A stretch of DNA of 11,006 bases from Microbacteriaceae bacterium UBA963 (GCA_002292955.1 DBCH01000100.1:1-11006); one strand, 5' to 3'; positions 1 through 6,757 are shown, counted from the stretch's first letter. Notes: generated by a model from the letters alone, not told the origin. Translations and numbers: made by a program.

Positions 1-659
1 ACGAGCCCCTTGGCCGCCAACTTCTCGCGCATGTCGTAGATGTCGAGTCCCAGTTCGCCCGCAGCCAAGCGCGTGCGCTTTCCGGCCTCATTCGCTTCGC
101 GCTCGCGCGCTTTCTCAAGCACCATGGCAGCATCCTCGCGACGCACCAGGCACACGCCGTCGATGTCGGCCACGAGCACGTCACCCGGACGCACGTACTG
201 ATCGGCAACCACAACGGGGGTCTGCACGTTGGCGATGGTCTCTTTGACCGTGCCCTGCGAGCTGATTGCTTTGGACCACACCGGGAAACCCATCTCGGTG
301 AGCGTAGCCACGTCGCGCACTCCGGCGTCAATGACCAGCCCGCGCACACCGTGAGCCATCAGGCTTTCGGCCAGCAGATCACCGAGGTAGCCGTCGTCAC
401 AGGGGCTCGTGGGTGTGACGATGAGAAGGTCGCCGGGTTGTGCCTGCTCCACGGCCACGTGAATCATCCAGTTGTCGCCGGGGGCCACCTCACACGTGAG
501 GGCGTTACCGGCAATCATGGCCGGAAAAATGGGGCGGAGACGCCGGTTCAGTAGGCCGATGCGACCCTGCGCTTCGTGAACCGTTGCCGATCCGAGTGCT
601 GCCAGGCCGTCAACAATCTCGAGGGGGGTACGGGGAGTTCCGCGAACGACGCGAGCCAT
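1..659 (-). CDS. ligK: 4-carboxy-4-hydroxy-2-oxoadipate aldolase / oxaloacetate decarboxylase, RraA family (3' truncated by window edge)
   Basis: I translated this frame by hand; it is open from ATG at 659 to the left edge with no stop, giving about 219 residues of a protein usually near 230. Family members cleave 4-carboxy-4-hydroxy-2-oxoadipate to pyruvate and oxaloacetate and decarboxylate oxaloacetate, the last step of protocatechuate 4,5-cleavage and gallate catabolism in the cytoplasm. Visible features are the RraA-like fold signature GDLLAESL (residues 93-100), the strand-turn VIDAGVRD (109-116) that supplies the catalytic Arg115-Asp116 pair, and the C-terminal GLDIYDMREKL, which is typical of LigK/GalC rather than of the RNase E regulator RraA. 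An AAAGGA ribosome site lies 6 bases before the ATG. The gene sits 132 bases downstream of an IclR regulator gene on the same strand, behind a candidate promoter with an overlapping palindrome. A general RraA-family decarboxylase is the main alternative reading. Confidence 0.85.
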   Translation of the reverse strand, partial: MARVVRGTPRTPLEIVDGLAALGSATVHEAQGRIGLLNRRLRPIFPAMIAGNALTCEVAPGDNWMIHVAVEQAQPGDLLIVTPTSPCDDGYLGDLLAESLMAHGVRGLVIDAGVRDVATLTEMGFPVWSKAISSQGTVKETIANVQTPVVVADQYVRPGDVLVADIDGVCLVRREDAAMVLEKAREREANEAGKRTRLAAGELGLDIYDMREKLAAKGL

Positions 660-733
660 GATTTTCCTTTGATCGAGGGCAAGTCAGACCTCACCAAGAT
701 ATCCGCACGTGCAGTGCAGCAACCTATGCACTC

Positions 734-748
734 TTCCGGTTGACGGAA
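734..748 (-). promoter_or_regulatory. Candidate IclR operator in front of the aldolase gene
   Basis: This is a perfect 5-5-5 inverted repeat, TTCCG-GTTGA-CGGAA on the plus strand, about 75-90 bases before the aldolase start. It directly abuts a TTGACA box on the minus strand, so a bound protein would block RNA polymerase. Palindromes of about 15 bp are normal targets for IclR-family dimers, and the IclR gene is next door. Binding is inferred. Confidence 0.5.
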
Positions 749-754
749 TGTCAA
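749..754 (-). promoter_or_regulatory. Candidate -35 box of the aldolase gene
   Basis: The minus strand reads TTGACA here, a perfect -35 consensus, in the 132-base gap between the IclR stop and the aldolase ATG. The -10 partner is unclear: GTGCAT at 731-726 has the right 17-base spacing but a poor match, and TAGGTT at 726-721 matches better but is 22 bases away. A promoter inside this gap means the aldolase need not depend on read-through from the regulator gene. Confidence 0.4.
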
Positions 755-791
755 AATCCGCGGATCACCCGCGCGAGCGGGCAAAACTCGG

Positions 792-1553
792 CTAGTTGTC
801 GTCGAGTTCCTTGGCAATCATGGTCGCCGCCTGCTGAAGCGTGGCCACGAGCCGGTTCACGTCGAGGCGCGCGAGGTGAGCCACCACACCCACAGCCGCA
901 ATGGCGCGGCCCTTGCGCACAATGGGAACAGCAACCGAACCGGTACCCGGGGTCATCTCTTGGCGCGTTACCGAGTAGCCGTTTTCGCGCACCTCGGTAA
1001 GTTCCTTCTCGAGTTTGACGGGATCCGAAATCGAGTAGGGCGTGGGGCGCTCGAGGCGTCGGCTGAGGTACTTCTCGATGTTTTCCTTGGGCTGGTAGGC
1101 GAGCAGTACCTTGCCTACGCCGGTCGTGTGCAGCGGCAAGTGACCGCCCGAGCGCGACACGATGGGAACGCTGCGCTCCCCCACGAGCCGGTCGACATAG
1201 AGGGCTTGGCCACGGTCGAGTACGGCGAGGGTAATGTTCTCGCCGGTCTCCTCATAGAGGCGGGCAAGGGTGGGCAGTGCGCGCTCACGCAGTTGCTCGC
1301 TCACGGGTGCTAACTGCGCGATCGACCAGAGGCGGGTACCGATGCGGTAACGCTTGTCTTGTCCGCGAACGAGGAATCCGCCGGTCACCAGTTCGGCCAC
1401 GACCCGGTGGGTGCTGGACATGGGCAACTTTGACGCAGCCGAGAGCTCAGAGAGAGTGAGCGCGTGAGCGCGAGACGTGAAGCAGGCGAGTACCGCGATG
1501 CCACGGCCAATGGATGAGACGGGAGCTCCGGACGTTGTTCGTGCTGGGCTCAT
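792..1553 (-). CDS. IclR-family transcriptional regulator
   Basis: The 253-residue length is typical of IclR regulators, cytoplasmic DNA-binding dimers that respond to small carbon-source metabolites. The N-terminal winged helix-turn-helix spans about residues 15-72, with recognition helix PMSSTHRVVAEL (44-55) and wing FLVRGQDKRYRIG. The C-terminal effector domain runs from about 80 to 250 and carries the family segments LPLHTTGVGKVLLAY (139-153) and TPGTGSVAVPIV. The start at 1553 gives the usual short lead before the helix SSIGRGIAVLACF. The ribosome site is poor: the nearest purine run, GAAGGG, is more than 10 bases upstream. It is transcribed toward the LigK-like aldolase gene and most likely regulates it. 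Palindromes before both genes suggest autoregulation as well. Effector and sign of control (repressor or activator) cannot be told from sequence. Confidence 0.93.
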   Translation of the reverse strand: MSPARTTSGAPVSSIGRGIAVLACFTSRAHALTLSELSAASKLPMSSTHRVVAELVTGGFLVRGQDKRYRIGTRLWSIAQLAPVSEQLRERALPTLARLYEETGENITLAVLDRGQALYVDRLVGERSVPIVSRSGGHLPLHTTGVGKVLLAYQPKENIEKYLSRRLERPTPYSISDPVKLEKELTEVRENGYSVTRQEMTPGTGSVAVPIVRKGRAIAAVGVVAHLARLDVNRLVATLQQAATMIAKELDDN

Positions 1554-1612
1554 GCGTTTTTCACAACCCTTCAGGAGGCAAATAAACGGCGCTTGAGCCC
1601 CGTCTCCGAGCC

Positions 1613-1633
1613 TTCCGCCTAGCGGTAACCGCT
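1613..1633 (-). promoter_or_regulatory. Overlapping dyads upstream of the IclR gene (candidate autoregulatory operator)
   Basis: Two inverted repeats overlap here, 60-80 bases before the IclR start. The first, TTCCG-CCTAG-CGGTA at 1613-1627, matches the palindrome in front of the aldolase gene in both arms except one base. The second, AGCGGT-A-ACCGCT at 1621-1633, is a perfect 13-base palindrome. The shared TTCCG-N5-CGG architecture in front of both genes suggests one regulator binds both. No convincing -35/-10 pair was found for the IclR gene. Confidence 0.4.
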
Positions 1634-1640
1634 ATTGACA

Positions 1641-1655
1641 GCATCACACGGATGC
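1641..1655. repeat. Small inverted repeat in the MFS-IclR intergenic region
   Basis: GCATC-ACACG-GATGC is a perfect 5-5-5 dyad. The gene-free stretch 1554-1735 also holds GCGTGCACGC (1688-1697) and GCCT/AGGC arms around 1674-1690, so it is rich in dyads. These could be operators of the IclR gene or weak 3' structure after the upstream MFS gene, which is transcribed toward it. No T-run follows any of them, so a classical intrinsic terminator is not supported. Confidence 0.3.
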
Positions 1656-1735
1656 GTGCCAATGTCCAACCGGCCTGAAGGGTTTAGGCGTGCACGCTGC
1701 GCCGCATCTCCCCCGCCCCACATGTGACACGGCTG

Positions 1736-2968
1736 CTATCCGGGTGTCGCGCTCCGCGCCGACTTTGCGCGCCCCATGATCAGTGCCACCAGAACGAGCA
1801 CCGTGGCCACGCTGCCCACCTCGGCCAGAGCTACGAGAGCGTTGGTGTTGACGATACCCACGAGCGTCGCGGCTGCGGCCGCGGCGAGAAACTGGACGCT
1901 GCCCAACAGCGCCAATGCCGTGCCGCTCGCAAAGCGAACGTGCTCCATCGCCATTGCCGTAGCCGGACCAAAGATGAACCCCATCGACGAAGCCAAAACG
2001 AAAAGGATCGGAAAGACCGTCCAGGGTGACACCGTGCCGGAGAGGATAACAATCCAGAGCGCCAAAAAGGCTGTCAGTTGGGCAATCAGTCCGATGCGGA
2101 TGAGGCGGCGGGGACGCACAATGGTGGCTAAGCGCGTGGTGATCAATCCCGCCGTCACGATGCCAATGCCGTTGATTCCAAAGCTGGCTGCGTGTGCTGC
2201 CGGCGGCAGGTCGAGGTTCTGCGCCACGATAAATGACGACGACGAAATGTAGGCGAACAGCATCGCAAAGCCGAACCAAATCAGGATGGCGAAAGCCAGG
2301 TATTGGCGATTGCGAAGGATCTTTGCGGCCGTGCGAAACATCTGCCCGATGCCACCTGTTTGACGCTTGTCGACAGGCAGAGACTCGGGCACCACAAGCG
2401 CCACGAAAACCGACGCGGTCAGGGCATAGATGGCAAGGCCAAAAAAGATGGCGCGCCAGCCGCCAAGCGCCAGGAGCGCCGCACCGCCCATGGGCCCAAG
2501 AACCGGGCCAATGCTCACCACCATGCCCAGGATGGTGAACGGGCGCACGGCTGCCTCACCGCGCGTGAGGTCTGCCACCACGGCCCGTCCACCCACAAGC
2601 CCGGCCGACGCACTGAATCCCATAAACAAGCAAAGAATGATGAGCACACCGGCGTCGGCGGCAAACCCGGCCACGGTGCTCGCCACGGCCATCAGCAGTC
2701 CGCCGCTCACAATGACGGTCTTGCGCCCAATGCGGTCGGTGAGAGCTCCCAGAAAGAACTGTCCCAGCGACATGCCGACAGTGAACATCGAGAGTGTCAA
2801 CCCGATGCGACTCGGGGAGACCCCCAGGTCCTCGGCCATCGTGGGGAATGCGGGCAAATACGCATCGGTACCAAAGGGCCCCAGGGCGCCCACGAATCCG
2901 AGCGCCACGAGCATCACACCCGTGAGGGCGAGAGTCGGTTTGCGAGGCACCTGCCAATGGTGGCACAC
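1736..2968 (-). CDS. Bcr/CflA-type MFS drug:H+ antiporter (copy 1)
   Basis: This is an inner-membrane efflux transporter of the DHA1 12-TM branch, about 410 residues. It shows the Bcr/CflA N-terminal signature GPFGTDAYLPAFPTMAEDLG in and after TM1 and loop motif A, GALTDRIGRK (residues 74-83). Antiporter motif C, GPVLGPMGG (154-162), lies in TM5, followed by VPESL..DKR before the central loop. Hydrophobic segments continue to the C terminus. Start choice: the frame is open back to a GTG at 2992, but the GTG at 2968 has GGAG 7 bases upstream, so I prefer it; a GTG at 2950 lacks a ribosome site. It is divergent from a paralogous transporter gene at 3071. Substrate is unknown. Export of a toxic aromatic or drug is the family default; uptake of a catabolic substrate is less likely given motif C. 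Confidence 0.88.
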   Translation of the reverse strand: MCHHWQVPRKPTLALTGVMLVALGFVGALGPFGTDAYLPAFPTMAEDLGVSPSRIGLTLSMFTVGMSLGQFFLGALTDRIGRKTVIVSGGLLMAVASTVAGFAADAGVLIILCLFMGFSASAGLVGGRAVVADLTRGEAAVRPFTILGMVVSIGPVLGPMGGAALLALGGWRAIFFGLAIYALTASVFVALVVPESLPVDKRQTGGIGQMFRTAAKILRNRQYLAFAILIWFGFAMLFAYISSSSFIVAQNLDLPPAAHAASFGINGIGIVTAGLITTRLATIVRPRRLIRIGLIAQLTAFLALWIVILSGTVSPWTVFPILFVLASSMGFIFGPATAMAMEHVRFASGTALALLGSVQFLAAAAAATLVGIVNTNALVALAEVGSVATVLVLVALIMGRAKSARSATPG

Positions 2969-2969
2969 G

Positions 2970-3011
2970 CACCTGCTCCGACTCACCTGCACCGACTCAC
3001 CTGCTCCGGCT
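2970..3011. repeat. Three tandem 14-bp repeats between divergent MFS genes
   Basis: The units are CACCTGCTCCGACT (2970-2983), CACCTGCACCGACT (2984-2997) and CACCTGCTCCGGCT (2998-3011), each differing from the others at one or two bases. They fill the upstream region of the minus-strand transporter gene and reach its chosen start. Read on the minus strand, each unit carries a GGAG or GGTG ribosome-site-like run and a GTG, which makes several in-frame GTG starts possible. They may be regulator sites spaced about one and a third helical turns apart, or simply a slippage-derived minisatellite. Confidence 0.8.
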
Positions 3012-3025
3012 CACTAGCGGATTGC

Positions 3026-3048
3026 GGTCTGGAACAACTGCGCAGACC
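3026..3048. promoter_or_regulatory. Candidate operator dyad between divergent MFS genes
   Basis: GGTCTG (3026-3031) and CAGACC (3043-3048) form a perfect 6-bp inverted repeat with an 11-base spacer, centre to centre about 17 bases. Its right arm lies close to where the -35 of the plus-strand transporter gene should fall. Such dyads are typical of TetR- or MarR-type repressors of efflux pumps, but no such regulator gene is in the window. The operator role is inferred. Confidence 0.35.
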
Positions 3049-3058
3049 AAGACGTGAG

Positions 3059-3064
3059 TAGCCT
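3059..3064 (+). promoter_or_regulatory. Candidate -10 box for leaderless MFS copy 2 transcript
   Basis: TAGCCT fits the actinobacterial TAnnnT -10 pattern and ends 6 bases before the ATG at 3071, so transcription would begin at or next to the start codon. This agrees with the lack of a real ribosome site there (only AAGAG touching the ATG). No good -35 was found. Confidence 0.35.
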
Positions 3065-3070
3065 CAAGAG

Positions 3071-4321
3071 ATGTCAACACCACGTCCACGCCTCTCGTCA
3101 TCGGGTGGGCTCACGGGATCTACCCTGTTTTGGCTGGGACTCATTGGGATCCTGGGTCCCATGGCTGTCGACATCTATCTGCCGGCCCTGCCCGCAATGG
3201 CCAAGGACTTTGGCACCACGGCCGCTGCCGTTCAGCTGGGGCTGGCCACAACCACCGTGGGCATGGCGCTCGGAAACCTGATTGCGGGTACCCTCTCTGA
3301 TCGATTCGGGCGCCGCGCCCCACTGCTGATCACCGGACTTCTCATGGTCGTTGGCGCCGGCTTGGCGTCGGCCTCTTTTCACATTATCTGGTTTCTGGCC
3401 TGCTGCCTCATGATGGGGCTCTCGGCTTCCGCCGTGCAGGTTTCCGGGCGCGGAGTGATTGCCGACCTCACGCGTGGCAACGAATCCACCCGCGCCTTTT
3501 CGCTCTTTAGCAGCCTGGTGATGGTGGGGCCTGTCATTGGCCCGGTGGGTGGCGTGCTGATTCTCACGTTCGCCGGATGGCGGGGCATCTTCGTGGCGTT
3601 GGCCGTTTTCGCGCTCATCGCCACAATCGGCGTGTGGGCATTCGTGCCCGAATCGCTCGCCAAGGACAAGCGGCACTCCAGCGGCCTCGTCGCCACCCTG
3701 CGCGCCATGGGTGCAACATGGCGCAATCGAGTGTTCCGCTGGTACTCCGTCGTGAACTTTTGCTCGTACGCGCTCACGTTTACTTACCTGGGCACGTGCT
3801 CGCTCACGATCCAAGTGGAGCTGGGCCAACCCCCCTGGGTGGCGGCCACGGCCTTTGCCGTGAACGGTGCGGCAATCGCCCTGGCGGGCGTTCTTTCGGC
3901 ATCGCTCTCAAAGCGCCTGAGCAGTGTGGCGATTTTGTTCGTGAGCTTGGCCGCTCAGATTGTGGGCATTGTCTTTCTGGGCATCATTATTGCCACCAAT
4001 TCACTCAGTGTCGTGAGCATCTTCATCATCTACTTCGTGATCTGCTTTGGTGTGGGCATTAGCTTTGGCCCGGCCGCCGCGCTCGCACTTACGCACATGC
4101 GAAAGCGTTCCGGGACGGCATTAGGACTCATGGGGCTGCTGCAGTTTCTCGTGGGTTCCGTCACGTCGGTGTTTGTGGGAACCATCAATCCCAGCCCCGC
4201 GCTGTCCATGCTCATGATTGGCTCAGCCGTGGTGACCGTGGCGGTCATCGCCGCGTTTGGCGGACGCAGAGCCCTCGCTCGCGATCCCGACCCCGAACTC
4301 GCGTCCGCGACCGCGGGTTAG
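3071..4321 (+). CDS. Bcr/CflA-type MFS drug:H+ antiporter (copy 2)
   Basis: This is a 416-residue, 12-TM major facilitator protein of the inner membrane. It parallels the divergent copy motif by motif: GPMAVDIYLPALPAMAKDFG after TM1, motif A GTLSDRFGRR (73-82), GRGVIADLTRGN (126-137), motif C GPVIGPVGG (153-161) and VPESLAKDKR at the end of TM6. The shared motifs (YLPA.P.MA.D.G, ADLTRG, GWR.IF) show that the two are paralogues, though clearly diverged. The C terminus is a short charged tail (GGRRALARDPDPEL). The ATG at 3071 is the only sensible start, as TM1 begins near residue 18; it lacks a normal ribosome site and may be leaderless. Expected role is proton-driven export of a small toxic molecule. 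Substrate unknown. It ends tail to tail with a lipoprotein gene 23 bases away. Confidence 0.88.
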   Translation: MSTPRPRLSSSGGLTGSTLFWLGLIGILGPMAVDIYLPALPAMAKDFGTTAAAVQLGLATTTVGMALGNLIAGTLSDRFGRRAPLLITGLLMVVGAGLASASFHIIWFLACCLMMGLSASAVQVSGRGVIADLTRGNESTRAFSLFSSLVMVGPVIGPVGGVLILTFAGWRGIFVALAVFALIATIGVWAFVPESLAKDKRHSSGLVATLRAMGATWRNRVFRWYSVVNFCSYALTFTYLGTCSLTIQVELGQPPWVAATAFAVNGAAIALAGVLSASLSKRLSSVAILFVSLAAQIVGIVFLGIIIATNSLSVVSIFIIYFVICFGVGISFGPAAALALTHMRKRSGTALGLMGLLQFLVGSVTSVFVGTINPSPALSMLMIGSAVVTVAVIAAFGGRRALARDPDPELASATAG

Positions 4322-4326
4322 CCGCG
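4312..4326. terminator. Small hairpin over the MFS stop codon (weak terminator candidate)
   Basis: CGCGG-GTTAG-CCGCG is a perfect 5-bp GC stem with the TAG stop codon in its loop, at a convergent junction. There is no T-run on either strand, so intrinsic termination is doubtful. Confidence 0.25.
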
Positions 4327-4344
4327 AACAGCGAGCGCGTGGCG

Positions 4345-5529
4345 TCAGTTCTCGTCGTTCGGGTTCGTGTCGTTCGTTGGGGTAGGAGTGGGGGTGGCGC
4401 GAACCCACAGCTTCGCGTACTTTTCTTGGGCATCAATCCCGCCCGTGTACTTCCCCGTTTCGGGCATGTTGTGATCGATGTCGACAACCTGCATGGCGTC
4501 GCCGATGAACACCGGGGGTGCGCCGGCATAGAGGCGAACGATGGCGTCTACAGCGCCCCAGCCCATCCAGTCGAATGATTGGCCGACAGTGGCGGTGAGG
4601 CCAGCGCCGCCTGAGCGAATGATGTCGAGAGCTGCCGCAGTGCCACCGTGACCAATAACCAGCAACTCGGAAGTCTCGGGGTCTCTCGCGAGGGCGGCAG
4701 CGAGTCCGCCGGTAGTGAGCCAGTCGTCTTCGGGAACAATGATGGCGTTCGAGCCCGAAGAAATGGCCGCGTCCACGACTTTCTTGGTGAAGGACTTGTC
4801 GGAGATTTCTGCCGTGGTTAGTGCAAGTTTTTGGATGGCTTCGCCCGCGCCGAGCTTGGTGAGCCGTGCCGTGAAGCCATCGGAAATCTTCGTCGTGGTC
4901 GCATCGTCCGCCACGTTAAGGACGAGCGCCTTTACTTCTCCGGTGGTCTTGCCAAAGACGTAATCCGCCTGCAACGTGCCGACCATTGTTTGTCGCTTTC
5001 CGACCGCGTGTTCGGCCGTCCACCGGGTCGTGGAAGCGAAACGTTTGGGGCTGCAATTGTCTTCGCCGCCTAAACCGACAACGGGCACTTCGGCGAGAGC
5101 AGCTTCGTCATAGGGGACCTCGAGACCTTTGCAGTTTGCATCGATGGTGACGATTACCGTGGCGGCTTGGGCGATTGCGATTCGAATTGCCTGACCCACG
5201 CCGGACGGGCCGCCGCCGTCGATCACCATGGGCCACCACCCTGCGAGGATCACGGCGTCATTCACTGCTGCGGCCGAAGCCGCGCACGAGGGGATGGAGA
5301 GCGGACAAGAGATAATGGCGACATTCTGAACTTCGGTGGGGAAGTCCACGGCAATCAGTGACTGCTCGGAAGACACTCCGGCGTAGGCCGACGCCAAGGC
5401 CGCTTCGGGGCTTTCCCCCGACGGACCAGCACTGGGTTCTGACGACCCTCCGGTAGCACACGCGGTGAGGAGCAGTGCGGAAACGGAAAGGATCGCGCCC
5501 AGCGCGAGGAGGCGAACGTGCTTCGGCAT
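4345..5529 (-). CDS. Sugar-type ABC transporter substrate-binding lipoprotein (orphan)
   Basis: This is a predicted 394-residue lipoprotein anchored outside the cell membrane that would capture a small ligand, usually a sugar, for an ABC importer. The open frame runs further upstream, but the ATG at 5529 directly starts a signal peptide: basic MPKHVR, a hydrophobic core, and lipobox LTAC with Cys24 as the lipidated residue. A Ser/Gly/Pro linker follows (25-45). The body fits the periplasmic-binding-protein type 1 (Peripla_BP_4) fold, with VIDGGGPSGVGQAIRIAIA, the hinge-side segment IIVPEDDWLTTGGLAAAL and the C-terminal FDWMGWGAVDAIVRLYAG. The tail is Thr/Pro-rich (TPTPTPT). No permease or ATPase gene is adjacent, so its partner is elsewhere or it acts as a chemosensory or orphan binder. 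Four extra Cys in the mature part could form disulfides. Ligand unknown. Confidence 0.82.
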   Translation of the reverse strand: MPKHVRLLALGAILSVSALLLTACATGGSSEPSAGPSGESPEAALASAYAGVSSEQSLIAVDFPTEVQNVAIISCPLSIPSCAASAAAVNDAVILAGWWPMVIDGGGPSGVGQAIRIAIAQAATVIVTIDANCKGLEVPYDEAALAEVPVVGLGGEDNCSPKRFASTTRWTAEHAVGKRQTMVGTLQADYVFGKTTGEVKALVLNVADDATTTKISDGFTARLTKLGAGEAIQKLALTTAEISDKSFTKKVVDAAISSGSNAIIVPEDDWLTTGGLAAALARDPETSELLVIGHGGTAAALDIIRSGGAGLTATVGQSFDWMGWGAVDAIVRLYAGAPPVFIGDAMQVVDIDHNMPETGKYTGGIDAQEKYAKLWVRATPTPTPTNDTNPNDEN

Positions 5530-5536
5530 GAGCACA

Positions 5537-5542
5537 ACTCTA
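5537..5542 (-). promoter_or_regulatory. Candidate -10 box for leaderless binding-protein transcript
   Basis: The minus strand reads TAGAGT, a TAnnnT -10 match, ending 7 bases before the ATG at 5529. This spacing would start the transcript at or next to the start codon. No strong ribosome site is present, which fits. The -35 is not recognisable. Confidence 0.35.
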
Positions 5543-5624
5543 CCGGGGCAGTGATGGGCGACCTGAGCGTGTGGTGTGAGGTGGCGGTGACGCAGTTCAG
5601 GGAGCTTTGCGCCCTTAGCCGAGA

Positions 5625-5630
5625 TAAAGT
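5625..5630 (+). promoter_or_regulatory. Candidate -10 box of the quinone oxidoreductase gene
   Basis: GATAAAGT contains TAAAGT, a fair -10 match, 47 bases before the ATG at 5678. This gives a normal leader with a GGGAG ribosome site. The expected -35 position (around 5602-5607, GAGCTT) matches poorly. The gap 5530-5677 is shared with the divergent lipoprotein gene. Confidence 0.35.
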
Positions 5631-5677
5631 GGGCGCCGAGAATCCGCCTGCGCAAGTCCTCGTGGGAGAATTTGACC

Positions 5678-6649
5678 ATGCTCTCAATCGTCGCCGCTCA
5701 TCCTGGTGGGCCTGATGTGCTTGATGTTCGCGACATCGATGTCCCTGTGCCCGGGCCGAACCAGGTCGTGATCCGCGTCGTCGCCGCTGGAGTTAATCGC
5801 GCCGACATTCGCCAACGCGAAGGTGGGCACCCGCCGGCCCCGGGTGTGAGCGACACCCTCGGCCTCGAAGTTTCGGGGGAAATTGTTGCTCTCGGTGACA
5901 ACGTCGCAACGTGGAAAGTTGGCGACAGCGTCTGCGCCCTCTTGGGCGGTGGTGGCTATGCGGAATACGCCCTCGCAGAAGACGTACACGTTCTCCCCAT
6001 CCCGCGGGGAATGAGTGTCACTGATGCCGGCGGCATTGTCGAGGTGGCGGCTACCGTGTGGGCCAATATCTTTCGGGGAGAGCTGCCCCCGGCTGGCTCG
6101 TGGATTCTTTTTCACGGGGGAACGAGCGGCATCGGCACCTTCGGCACACAACTGGCGGTGGCGCTGGGCTTCAAGGTCGCAACGACCTGCGGCTCCCGCG
6201 ACAAAGTAAACGCCAGCCTCGGCCTGGGGGCAACACTCTCGTTCGACTACACACAGCAAGACTTCGCCCGAGAACTCAACGCCCAGGGTATAGCGGTGTC
6301 TCGAGTACTTGACCACGTTGGCGGGCCATACATCGCACAGGACGTTTCTGTCCTCGCCCTCGACGGCCACATTGCGAGCATCGGCAATCTGAGCGGTGAA
6401 GATGCGGTTATCGATCTGGCCTCGCTCATGCGCGTTCGCGGCTCACTCTCGTCGGCAAGCCTGCGAGCTCGAACGCGCGAAGATAAGGCCGATATCCTCA
6501 CAGACCTGCGTCAGGTTGTATGGCCCCTCTATGAAAGTGGCCTCATCAAGCCCGTCACCTTCGCAACAATCGGGTTGCGGGATGTTCGTGAAGCCCATGT
6601 ATTGATGGAGAGCTCCGCACACATCGGCAAGATTCTGCTTCTCCCCTAA
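5678..6649 (+). CDS. Zinc-independent NAD(P)H quinone oxidoreductase, MDR superfamily (PIG3/QOR-like)
   Basis: This is a 323-residue cytoplasmic reductase. Family members reduce quinones or activated double bonds with NAD(P)H. The N-terminal GroES-like domain (about 1-125) carries AAGVNRADIRQREG (37-50) and GDSVCALLGGGGYAEY (82-97), which are QOR/PIG3 signatures; the zinc ligands of alcohol dehydrogenases are absent. The Rossmann domain holds the nucleotide loop HGGTSGIGTFGTQLA (146-160), and VLDHVGGPYIAQ follows near 210-221. The protein ends in HIGKILLLP, as usual for the family. The ATG at 5678 is chosen over an in-frame TTG at 5672 because GGGAG lies 9 bases before the ATG but only 3 before the TTG. 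Length is normal. It is divergent from the binding-protein gene and is followed by a same-strand lipoprotein gene 161 bases on. True substrate unknown. Confidence 0.9.
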   Translation: MLSIVAAHPGGPDVLDVRDIDVPVPGPNQVVIRVVAAGVNRADIRQREGGHPPAPGVSDTLGLEVSGEIVALGDNVATWKVGDSVCALLGGGGYAEYALAEDVHVLPIPRGMSVTDAGGIVEVAATVWANIFRGELPPAGSWILFHGGTSGIGTFGTQLAVALGFKVATTCGSRDKVNASLGLGATLSFDYTQQDFARELNAQGIAVSRVLDHVGGPYIAQDVSVLALDGHIASIGNLSGEDAVIDLASLMRVRGSLSSASLRARTREDKADILTDLRQVVWPLYESGLIKPVTFATIGLRDVREAHVLMESSAHIGKILLLP

Positions 6650-6751
6650 ACCCTCTTGCTCATTGATCAACGTCACGATTCCCCAAAGATAAATTGGACC
6701 GTGGGAGCTGAGAATTCTGACATTTCACGTCGAGAGATTCTGGTCGGTCGC

Positions 6752-6757
6752 TAGGCT
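6752..6757 (+). promoter_or_regulatory. Candidate -10 box upstream of the small lipoprotein gene
   Basis: TAGGCT is a common actinobacterial -10 form, 53 bases before the ATG at 6811. The 161-base gap 6650-6810 holds no other clear element. A -35 at the right spacing is not convincing (GTCGAG, 6729-6734). The gap size suggests separate transcription from the oxidoreductase gene. Confidence 0.3.

Noticed and set aside
1635..1640. TTGACA on the plus strand as a promoter
   Set aside because: There is no -10 at a suitable distance and no plus-strand gene until 3071.
1660..1735. Intrinsic terminator after MFS copy 1
   Set aside because: Dyads such as GCGTGCACGC are present but no stable stem followed by a T-run on the minus strand.
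1644..2279. A 211-codon open frame on the minus strand inside MFS copy 1
   Set aside because: It is rich in Arg, His and Gly with no hydrophobic segments and runs in another frame of a clear transporter gene; it is a GC-driven shadow.
2303..3061. A 252-codon open frame on the plus strand antisense to MFS copy 1
   Set aside because: The translation is Arg/His/Gln-rich low complexity without any domain, opposite a well-supported gene.
3098..3829. A 243-codon open frame antisense to MFS copy 2
   Set aside because: The composition is typical of an antisense shadow, with no ribosome site or recognisable motif.
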